A stretch of DNA of 32,014 nt from an uncultured Ruminococcus sp. (GTDB lineage: Bacteria > Bacillota > Clostridia > Oscillospirales > Acutalibacteraceae). A program made the translations under genes and the position numbers. Every line of letters starts with the position of its first letter. Positions within the stretch are counted from its first letter, which is position 1. Under the pieces are notes generated by a model. The model was not told where the DNA came from. It searched no databases and saw only the letters and a program-made list of their open reading frames with translations. Below are positions 25,883 to 32,014 of this stretch, piece after piece. The stretch lies in the NCBI GenBank assembly GCA_902789345.1, contig CADANT010000040.1, positions 1 through 32,014 on the forward strand, written 5' to 3'.

Positions 25883-26584
25883 ATGAAAAATAAAAAAATA
25901 GCTAAAATAACCGCGTTGCTGCTTGCTATGGTTTGTACCGGAAGCTTGATGTGCAGCTGTAGTATTCCGGAAATAGAAGAAAGCAAAAATGCCACAATAA
26001 GCGTTGAAGCAGCTACTGAAAATCAAAAGCTTTGCGATAAGGCAAACAACACTGTCAACGCTGCCACAGTTAAGGAATATTGCACACTTGAAAAATTCAA
26101 TCAATATAACATTTGTAATGATGTGTTTAACAGAATAACCACAGCTTCATATATTACAGATGTCAACAGCAGTATAGGATTGCCTATACTTAGGAAAATC
26201 GGCGACAGCTACTATTCTGTTCACCCAATTAAAACAGATAACAACAAAGTGCTGTATGGCTTTATTATGTACAACAACAGCGGCAAGATTATTGACGGCT
26301 GGTGTGCAAGTAAGCTGCATACTGTAAATGACTACAGCAAGCTGACAACCGACAATACCAAGCTTGATGTTGATAAAATTGATCCGTACAACTGCTTTAT
26401 GGAAAATGTTTCTGAAAATACGGCTACCAGCTACCATAAGTTGTCCGACGGAAAAGAAATGGTTATAAATTACTCTCGAAAAGATAAGGAAAGCGAGTAT
26501 TATATAACAGACTTTAAGGATAAAAACGACAGTGTAGTTTTTACCAACACAATGTTAAAAATAGACCTTGAACTAATAAAATAA
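25883..26584 (+). CDS. Secreted lipoprotein of unknown function
   Basis: 233 residues. Basic start then hydrophobic core (ITALLLAMVCTGSLM) and a lipobox-like MCSC with Cys26, so it is probably lipidated and on the outer membrane face. The mature part has a single compact domain with several aromatic and Cys residues: YGFIMYNNSGKIIDGWC and ESEYYITDFKDKNDSV. No family is recognised. AGGGGT precedes the ATG. It is convergent with the large subtilase gene, and shares a terminator with it; a link such as inhibitor or chaperone is possible but not shown. Four Cys residues in the mature part could form disulfides. Confidence 0.8.
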   Translation: MKNKKIAKITALLLAMVCTGSLMCSCSIPEIEESKNATISVEAATENQKLCDKANNTVNAATVKEYCTLEKFNQYNICNDVFNRITTASYITDVNSSIGLPILRKIGDSYYSVHPIKTDNNKVLYGFIMYNNSGKIIDGWCASKLHTVNDYSKLTTDNTKLDVDKIDPYNCFMENVSENTATSYHKLSDGKEMVINYSRKDKESEYYITDFKDKNDSVVFTNTMLKIDLELIK

Positions 26585-26595
26585 TTTATATTAAA

Positions 26596-26638
26596 AACAA
26601 ACCGTTAGGGTGCGTACTTTGCACCTTAACGGTTTGTT
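26596..26638. terminator. Bidirectional terminator between convergent genes
   Basis: An 18-bp stem with one G-T wobble pairs 26596-26613 with 26621-26638 around a 7-base loop. On the plus strand CCTTTTTT follows; on the minus strand TTTAATATAAATT follows. It serves the lipoprotein gene (plus) and the subtilase gene (minus). Confidence 0.85.
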
Positions 26639-26673
26639 CCTTTTTTGAATATTTTTAATTTATAAATTACTTA

Positions 26674-29600
26674 TTACTGTTTCTCTTTTGCTAAAACAGT
26701 TACAACACCCTCGGTGCCGGTTGCAACAGGCGTTTCGCTAAGCTTGCCCTTACCGTCCGCACCGATATTTTTGTTATTGTCATTTGTTGGGTTTGTGCTC
26801 CTTGATTTTTCAGTTGGAGCCTGTGTAGTCGGCTCGGTCTTTGGCTGTATAATAGGCTGTGTAACCGGCTCGGTTTTCGGCTGCACAGTAGGTTGTGTTG
26901 CCGGTTCTGTTTTTGGCTCTGTAGGCTGTGTACCAGGCTGGGTTTTTGGTTCTGTAGGCTGTTCGCTGCTTAACGAAAGCTCAACAGCATCGCTGTAATT
27001 GTAGGCGTAATCTAATGAGGATATATAAAACTTATCATCAGAGATATCTATTCCTTCATATATACCCAATTCTCTAAACTGCTCTACAGCTTCTTGTATA
27101 TCAGCAACGCTGTAAACCGCACTGTACAAGCCATCGGCGCCCTGCTGTACATTAACAGGCTCTAAAAATGCATATAATTCAGCCTTTATATCTGCACTGA
27201 CATCGTCAAAGTTAAGAGAATACTGATGAGTATACTCACCTGTTTCTTCATTAAACACAGCTGCGTCTATATCAATATCCTGGACTTCTATGTTATCCTT
27301 TGATGTTATTTTAATGTATTCTTCACCGTTTTCTGAATACCTTTCAACGCTTGGTGTATCAGGGGCTGAATTATCAACCGAGAAGTTAAAGGTTTGTGTA
27401 TTTGTCTTTCTTTGTTTGTCTAAAAATCCTGTGACCTCACCTGTAACGGTAATGGTATAATCCCCCTCCTGCAATTTAGGATAATTATCAAACATATTTG
27501 CGATGAACTGATTTTTATAAGTTTCGTATTTCAAATTAGTAGGAGAGTATTCGTCCAATTTGTCTGTGAACACAACGTTGCCGTTAGAGTCTTTATATGT
27601 CAATGTATAATTTTTACTGCTTCTCTGTACATTGCACCATGGGAAAGCAAAGTCACTTCCATTTACATAAATCCTGTCATTTCTTACTTCCCAAGTTGTT
27701 CTGTTTACACCTGCAACGCCAAGCTCATTATACTCTATAATACCTTGTTCTTCATCATAGCTTTTAGGTCTTATTATGCTTATACGGTCATCACTTAACC
27801 AGTTACCATCGCCGTTGTATACAGTATTTCTAAACAACGGAGCGTCTATCCAGCTTCCGCAAAAGCCCATAAAAGGCATTGACAAAGTATCGTCATTTTC
27901 ATCATTTGGAGTCAGCATAATAAAACCGTCTACAAAAAATCCGTTTTCAGCCAATTTCATATATTCCTGCACAAATGATTTGTCAAGAGCAATACTTACC
28001 GTAATTTTTTCTGAACTTTTAGGCTGTACAGTTACTGAATCACGGCTAAATTTCACGGTTGCATTATCCAGTAATGACTTACCGGACAACAAATTGTATT
28101 TTCCGTCGTAAACATTGCCTTCTTCATCTGTATAGCTGTCAGAGATAATGTTGTCGCTTTGAAGTATGGAAGAAAGCTGATATGTTATTGCAGAGTTTGA
28201 AATATTATTTACATAAAAGTCAAATGAATACAGACCCTCTGTGTTATCACCAAGCTCCGCTTTAGGTCTTAGTTTACCGTTTTCACCTGCTGTTAATACG
28301 GCTTTTGCAGTTACAGCACCGTACAAATCTGCTATACCTGCACCTTGATATCTAGGTGAATAATAAACCCCGGATTCTTCCGCCGAAGTGTTTTTCAGAA
28401 GATTTGCCGTACTCATAGTAAGTGCCGCTATAACCTCATTCCTGGTCATTTCACCATTTTGCAGTTCTTTATCTATATCGCTTTCATTAATATACTGAAT
28501 AACATCTGCACAAAGTCCCGAGTAATACGGTGCTGCCATTGATGTACCGCTGTATACAATATATTGGTTGTCACCACCTGAATATGCAGAAATAACATTT
28601 GAGCCTACAGTAGTAATATCCGGCTTAAGTGTAAGCTCCGGTGTACAGCCTGCCGAGGAATAGTCAGCTATTTCTGTGTCGCTTTTAACATAGTCACCCA
28701 TGTTATTTATAGAAAGACTTCCGGTAGAATGATTACGGAGATATTCACCGTCTGAGGTAGATATAATCGCCAAGGCAACAGAAGACTGCATATTGTTTTC
28801 AAATGTAATTACATTTGCAGCCGGCTCATCGGTAATAAACACTATTCCAAAGGCATTGCAGTTATTTGCCTTATTAATAATTTCACTGCAAGACATATCG
28901 CTTTTGTAATCTAGGAATACTAACTGATTTTCAAAATCAGCGGTATTCATAAATTCGTTCGCACTGGCAAAATAGGTATAAGCTATACTGTCTTCTAAGC
29001 TGTCAAAATGCTTTTCTGAAAGTAAGCCTGTGCAGTCGGTAAAAACTATGGATTTCTCATTATTGTTAAATTCAAATTCCGTTGCAAAGTTACCGTTTTC
29101 TGCCGACGCTACCGAAACAGTTTCTGCTATAGTGGACGGTGAACCAACCGTGCCATAGTCAATAGTGTTGCTGTCCATAGACATACCTATGTCATTTTGG
29201 TAAACGCCGGAATTTCCTGCCGAAGCAGAAAAAAAGGAGCCTGCCTTTGCGGCGTTTTGAACTGTTTGGGCAAAAACATTGTCCATATTTACCGAAAAAC
29301 CCCTGTCAAGGCCAAGGCTCAGGTTTATAACATCTGCACCCAAGGCTACAGCATCATCCACAGCAGCTACTATGGCATCGTCGCTTAAGGTTTCGTTAGA
29401 CATTCCCACTTTCATAAACATAAGCTGTGCGTCATAGGCACTGCCCTTAAATTCCTTTTCACCGGTCTTACCGTTATTTCCTGCCGCAATGCCTGCTACA
29501 TGTGTTCCGTGGCTGTTTGTAATTTCAAAAACATCTGTATCGTTTTCCGCATAATCAAAGGCATACGGTATTTTGCCGCTTACATACATATCATCTGCAG

Positions 29601-30360
29601 AGGCGTATTGACTGGAATTCAGCCCTATATTTTCTGAAATAACACTGATTGTGTTTTTGTTATACTTCTGCTGGGGTGGATCTACGGAAAAAGCATCGTG
29701 AGTAATTCTGAAACCCGAATCAATAATAGCAATAGTTGTGTTCTTTCCGGTATATCCCAGTTCATATGCTTTATACGGATTTATTTCCGCTTTGGTATAA
29801 TAATTGCTCGCCTGAGTATAATCATCTTGAATATTATTTTTAACAGCACTTAATTTTTGTTCTCCTGCAACGCTTACAGACACCACCCCGGGAATATTCT
29901 GCAACTCCTCTAAGCAACTGTATGGGGCGTCAAATGAAAATCCTGAAAAAACCGTTTTGTAGCTTTTGCTGTCAGAAAAATCAGCCTGCGGAACTTGTTC
30001 CATAATTGAGCTTTTTACCTGTTCACGGTTTTGCTCTATTTCAGCAGCTAAGTCAGCACATTTGTCAGTAACAGCAAATTCCAAAATATTCTCGCAGCCG
30101 TTTTCCTCCGCTAATTCTGAAAGGGTTTTACTGTTAATTTCCACAATAAATGTTACAATATCATTCTTTGGGACTTCAACTACAGAGCTTTCATTGGATT
30201 TTATATTATTTATAAAATCCTTTTGTTCTGCTGTTAAATTAACTTTTCTATTTGATGATTTAACATCATTTTTTGCATATCCGCTAATGACAACAGAATT
30301 TGCCACCAACATTGCTGCCAATATGCATGAAACCGCACTAAATACTTTTTTTATCCTCAT
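26674..30360 (-). CDS. Large secreted subtilisin-like serine protease (S8)
   Basis: 1228 residues from the ATG at 30360; the frame opens at a TTG at 30378, but AGGAG between them supports the ATG. Layout: signal peptide (about 1-30), I9-type propeptide (about 60-180), catalytic domain with Asp214 (IAIIDSGF), His284 (SHGTHVAG) and Ser607 (GTSMAAPY), with a PA-like insertion between His and Ser (about 430-560). Then a C5a-peptidase type Fn3-like region, further beta domains, and a Pro/Thr/Lys-rich tail with four 11-12 residue repeats. The catalytic triad is complete. No canonical LPxTG anchor with a membrane helix is seen at the C-terminus, which ends ETPVATGTEGVVTVLAKEKQ, so it may be released or held by another means. 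It is a stand-alone unit with its own promoter and terminator. Probable role: extracellular protein or peptide degradation. Confidence 0.92.
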   Translation of the reverse strand: MRIKKVFSAVSCILAAMLVANSVVISGYAKNDVKSSNRKVNLTAEQKDFINNIKSNESSVVEVPKNDIVTFIVEINSKTLSELAEENGCENILEFAVTDKCADLAAEIEQNREQVKSSIMEQVPQADFSDSKSYKTVFSGFSFDAPYSCLEELQNIPGVVSVSVAGEQKLSAVKNNIQDDYTQASNYYTKAEINPYKAYELGYTGKNTTIAIIDSGFRITHDAFSVDPPQQKYNKNTISVISENIGLNSSQYASADDMYVSGKIPYAFDYAENDTDVFEITNSHGTHVAGIAAGNNGKTGEKEFKGSAYDAQLMFMKVGMSNETLSDDAIVAAVDDAVALGADVINLSLGLDRGFSVNMDNVFAQTVQNAAKAGSFFSASAGNSGVYQNDIGMSMDSNTIDYGTVGSPSTIAETVSVASAENGNFATEFEFNNNEKSIVFTDCTGLLSEKHFDSLEDSIAYTYFASANEFMNTADFENQLVFLDYKSDMSCSEIINKANNCNAFGIVFITDEPAANVITFENNMQSSVALAIISTSDGEYLRNHSTGSLSINNMGDYVKSDTEIADYSSAGCTPELTLKPDITTVGSNVISAYSGGDNQYIVYSGTSMAAPYYSGLCADVIQYINESDIDKELQNGEMTRNEVIAALTMSTANLLKNTSAEESGVYYSPRYQGAGIADLYGAVTAKAVLTAGENGKLRPKAELGDNTEGLYSFDFYVNNISNSAITYQLSSILQSDNIISDSYTDEEGNVYDGKYNLLSGKSLLDNATVKFSRDSVTVQPKSSEKITVSIALDKSFVQEYMKLAENGFFVDGFIMLTPNDENDDTLSMPFMGFCGSWIDAPLFRNTVYNGDGNWLSDDRISIIRPKSYDEEQGIIEYNELGVAGVNRTTWEVRNDRIYVNGSDFAFPWCNVQRSSKNYTLTYKDSNGNVVFTDKLDEYSPTNLKYETYKNQFIANMFDNYPKLQEGDYTITVTGEVTGFLDKQRKTNTQTFNFSVDNSAPDTPSVERYSENGEEYIKITSKDNIEVQDIDIDAAVFNEETGEYTHQYSLNFDDVSADIKAELYAFLEPVNVQQGADGLYSAVYSVADIQEAVEQFRELGIYEGIDISDDKFYISSLDYAYNYSDAVELSLSSEQPTEPKTQPGTQPTEPKTEPATQPTVQPKTEPVTQPIIQPKTEPTTQAPTEKSRSTNPTNDNNKNIGADGKGKLSETPVATGTEGVVTVLAKEKQ
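26809..26949 (-). repeat. Proline-threonine-lysine repeat region of the subtilase tail
   Basis: Four tandem units of the type PKTxPxTQPxxx (11, 12, 12 and 12 residues; 36-bp DNA period) make a flexible, wall-spanning linker. The units differ at several third-codon and variable positions. Such linkers usually precede a cell-wall anchor. Confidence 0.85.
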
Positions 30361-30448
30361 TATTTCTCCTTTTAGCAATCCACATAATCTTATTTCTTTA
30401 AATTACCCGTGTAAATATTACCAATTTCAGTGATAACATCTGGGTAGT

Positions 30449-30477
30449 ATTATAACATCATTTACAAAAATTAGCAA
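30449..30477 (-). promoter_or_regulatory. Sigma-A promoter of the subtilase gene
   Basis: On the minus strand TTGCTA (30477-30472), 17 bases, TATAAT (30454-30449) with a TGT extension before the -10. Predicted start near 30442, about 80 bases before the ATG. Confidence 0.7.
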
Positions 30478-30510
30478 TAGATATTTTACATTATGTACAT
30501 TTTTATATAA

Positions 30511-30603
30511 GATATATAAAAAGACAGGCAGCATATTGGAACCCCCTTATAAACGCTTTATGCTTTCACACCAAGCTTATAAGGCCCTAATAATGCTGCC
30601 TGT
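30511..30603 (-). terminator. Long structured hairpin terminator of the zinc-ribbon gene
   Basis: ACAGGCAGCAT (30524-30534) pairs perfectly with ATGCTGCCTGT (30593-30603), and CCTTATAA (30545-30552) with TTATAAGG (30577-30584), with an internal loop between and a 24-base apical region. On the minus strand CTTTTTATATATC follows the outer stem. It acts downstream of the gene whose stop is at 30629. The size and internal structure are larger than a simple terminator. Confidence 0.6.
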
Positions 30604-30628
30604 ATTAAATAATGAATTGCTAAATTTA

Positions 30629-31093
30629 CTATTTTATTATTTTGCAGCTGCCTATAACCGGCAGCTCTCGTGTTTCACCCCGAATTACACCTGCAATCCC
30701 CATTGCAGCATAAATAATAAATACTATACCTGCAACAGCCATAACCGCAACAATTACAGACAGCCACAGCGAAATAGCAAGCAGCAGCCACCTTGTAAAC
30801 AGAAACAAAGCACCATAGGCAAGCTCTGTTATAAATAAAACTAAGCCCTGATTAATATGAAATCTGGCAAGCTTTGTATTTTTACAAAACATTAGCGGTA
30901 CTATTACTAAAAACCCTAAGTAAGACATACACAACAAAGCATTGTCGGTTATGCTGCTTGTATGGTGCATATTCAAAACCATAGAATCTCCACCGTGAAT
31001 ATGACTGCTAATACTTGTAAGAACTTCTCCGCAGTTACTGCATATACCTACATCGTCTGGCATTTTAGCGCCGCATTTAGGACACATCATCAT
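30629..31093 (-). CDS. Zinc-ribbon membrane protein (DUF4870-like)
   Basis: 154 residues. The N-terminus is a zinc ribbon with Cys4, Cys7, Cys18 and Cys21 (CPKCGAKMPDDVGICSNCG). Residues 50-140 hold about three membrane helices with RFHINQGLVLFITELA, the typical block of the DUF4870/Tic20-like family. The function is unknown. GGGAGGA lies 9 bases before the first of three successive Met codons. It is single, with its own terminator; no convincing promoter was seen in the 231-base gap to the Rrf2 gene. Confidence 0.85.
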   Translation of the reverse strand: MMMCPKCGAKMPDDVGICSNCGEVLTSISSHIHGGDSMVLNMHHTSSITDNALLCMSYLGFLVIVPLMFCKNTKLARFHINQGLVLFITELAYGALFLFTRWLLLAISLWLSVIVAVMAVAGIVFIIYAAMGIAGVIRGETRELPVIGSCKIIK

Positions 31094-31273
31094 TTTATTT
31101 TATCCTCCCAAATAAAAATTAATAAAGCCGTATTCATATAAAATTCTTTTTGCTGTGCATAACAAAGCTGAATTTTTAAAGCCGCATACGACTTCACTCT
31201 GCTGTAAATATATTAATACAAATTACATTAAAAAAATGCTGTATTTTGTAACCTATAATAAATATTTCACAGC

Positions 31274-31302
31274 TTGAATTCCTACTTATTTTATAGTAAA
31301 AT
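31274..31302 (+). promoter_or_regulatory. Sigma-A promoter of the Rrf2 regulator gene
   Basis: TTGAAT (31274-31279), 17 bases, TAAAAT (31297-31302). Predicted start about 15 bases before the ATG, so almost leaderless but with a GAGGTGG site. Confidence 0.65.
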
Positions 31303-31324
31303 TAAATACAGAGGTGGATAAATT

Positions 31325-31738
31325 ATGATGGTTTCTACAAAAGGCAGATATGCTCTTAGAGTTCTTATAGATATTGCAATGCATCCCCAAGATGAATATG
31401 TTTCATTAAAAGGAATTGCGGAAAGACAGGATGTATCAATGAAATATATCGAAACAATTGTTGCTGTACTGTCAAAAGCAGATATTTTGGAAAGTCTGCG
31501 TGGTAAAAACGGCGGCTACCGTTTTAAGGAAAGTCCTGACAAATGCACAGTTGCCTCTGTTTTAACTCTTACCGAGGGTACGCTTGCGCCCGTAGCTTGT
31601 TTAAGCCAGTGCGGCAACAACGAGTGCAGTCGTGTAGACCAGTGCCTGACACTGCCAATGTGGCAAAAGCTGGACGATATTATAAACAACTATTTAGAAA
31701 GCGTTACCATTGCCGACCTTATAAACAAAAATGTTTAA
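31325..31738 (+). CDS. Rrf2/IscR-family transcriptional regulator
   Basis: 137 residues. An N-terminal winged helix (STKGRYALRVLIDIA, then LKGIAERQDVSMKYIETIVAVLSKA and the wing LRGKNGGYRF) is typical for Rrf2. A C-terminal cluster of Cys92, Cys96, Cys101 and Cys107 in CLSQCGNNECSRVDQC resembles the three-Cys Fe-S cluster site of IscR. Members sense Fe-S status, NO, or cysteine supply (CymR, which lacks the Cys set). GAGGTGG precedes the first of two Met codons. The target is not evident: no cysteine or Fe-S genes follow within the window. Confidence 0.9.
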   Translation: MMVSTKGRYALRVLIDIAMHPQDEYVSLKGIAERQDVSMKYIETIVAVLSKADILESLRGKNGGYRFKESPDKCTVASVLTLTEGTLAPVACLSQCGNNECSRVDQCLTLPMWQKLDDIINNYLESVTIADLINKNV

Positions 31739-31789
31739 TACTGAGATTTTCTGCTAATAGAAAATATCTTTATAGAATAGAAAATCGAA

Positions 31790-31821
31790 TAGAAATTTAA
31801 GCGATAATTTCTATATTTTTT
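31790..31821 (+). terminator. Terminator of the Rrf2 regulator gene
   Basis: TAGAAAT (31790-31796) pairs with ATTTCTA (31807-31813), 10-base loop, followed by TATTTTTTC. A second AT-rich hairpin (ATTTTCT with AGAAAAT) lies at about 31746-31765. Confidence 0.5.
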
Positions 31822-31832
31822 CAAAATTAATG

Positions 31833-31861
31833 TTGACAGGTGGGCTTTAATGTGGTAATAT
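31833..31861 (+). promoter_or_regulatory. Strong sigma-A promoter for a gene beyond the right edge
   Basis: TTGACA (31833-31838), 17 bases, TAATAT (31856-31861). No start codon with a proper frame was found in the remaining 146 bases, so the leader is long and the gene lies outside. Confidence 0.75.
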
Positions 31862-31870
31862 ATAGCTGTA

Positions 31871-31904
31871 AGTTAGTTAAGGCTAACTCGATTAATTAGC
31901 TAAT
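31871..31904 (+). promoter_or_regulatory. Two palindromes over the transcription start, candidate metal-regulator operator
   Basis: AGTTAG-N6-CTAACT (31871-31888) and the 10-bp palindrome ATTAGCTAAT (31895-31904). Their centres are exactly 20 bases apart and both hold TTAG/CTAA half-sites, as in DtxR/IdeR-type operators. Position just after the -10 box suits repression. The regulator is inference. Confidence 0.4.
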
Positions 31905-31916
31905 ATGTAATGAATA

Positions 31917-31956
31917 TAGGCTCTATAATAAAAGTTGGGGTAAGGAAAAGAGCCTA
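31917..31956 (+). other. Leader hairpin near the right edge
   Basis: TAGGCTCT (31917-31924) pairs perfectly with AGAGCCTA (31949-31956) around a 24-base loop that holds GGGGTAAGGA. The sequence after it is A-rich, not T-rich, so it is not a terminator. It may be part of a larger leader structure cut off by the window end. Confidence 0.4.
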
Positions 31957-32014
31957 CAAAATAAATTATAAAAAAATAAAAAAAGTAGAGCATATTTTTC
32001 CGGAATCCGTTAAA

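Noticed and set aside
27776..28111. Plus-strand frame inside the subtilase gene
   Set aside because: Antisense shadow without ribosome binding site; the protease frame is continuous and conserved.
31756..31795. CRISPR-like array
   Set aside because: Repeats are only 8 bases, spacing is irregular (20 and 12), and there are no cas genes.
31543..31800. Second plus-strand frame overlapping the Rrf2 gene
   Set aside because: Out-of-frame shadow of the regulator; no ribosome binding site.
31917..32014. Known metal riboswitch (for example the NiCo/czcD class) in the edge leader
   Set aside because: Only one hairpin can be seen and none of the conserved junction sequence was recognised; the leader is also cut by the window end.

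Overview
The window looks like chromosomal core DNA from a low-to-moderate GC, spore-forming member of the Clostridia, most like the Oscillospiraceae/Ruminococcaceae. The evidence is gene content and order (a mraZ-to-ftsQ division cluster, an hprK-PHP-murB-rapZ-whiA-dnaE-pfkA block, GerA-type germination genes), Gram-positive style ribosome binding sites, and sigma-A promoters of the TTGACA-17-TATAAT type. No tRNA, rRNA, CRISPR array, insertion sequence or phage gene was seen.

Positions 1-10900 (minus strand) hold a division and cell wall (dcw) cluster, read from right to left: mraZ, rsmH, ftsL-like, a PASTA-bearing class B penicillin-binding protein, mraY, ftsW/spoVE, murG, murA and ftsQ/divIB, the last cut by the window edge. 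Together they make lipid I and II, flip or polymerise them, and build the septum. The Mur ligases murD, murE and murF, often part of this cluster, are absent. A good promoter lies upstream of mraZ with a candidate MraZ operator, and a second strong promoter lies in the long gap upstream of ftsL.

Positions 10960-20640 (minus strand) hold hprK, a PHP-family phosphatase, a small membrane protein, murB, rapZ, whiA, dnaE and pfkA. They link carbon regulation, wall precursor synthesis, replication and glycolysis. pfkA has its own promoter and a textbook terminator. The most surprising observation of the window is here: DnaE appears to lack about 13 residues, exactly the segment that carries the third catalytic aspartate of the polymerase palm.

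Positions 20726-25665 hold a split germination locus. A minus-strand operon encodes a DUF421/YetF protein, a DUF4363 protein, a GerAB-type permease and a GerAC-type lipoprotein. The GerAA-type subunit is transcribed divergently. The DUF pair inside a germinant receptor locus suggests a spore membrane role.

Positions 25700-32014 are more accessory: an orphan lipoprotein (plus) convergent on a very large secreted subtilase (minus) with a shared bidirectional terminator, a zinc-ribbon membrane protein (minus), an IscR-like Rrf2 regulator (plus), and at the right edge a strong promoter with two TTAG/CTAA palindromes and a leader hairpin for a gene that lies outside the window. Several long ORFs begin at TTG or GTG codons that sit inside the ribosome binding site of a better ATG; starts have been corrected accordingly.
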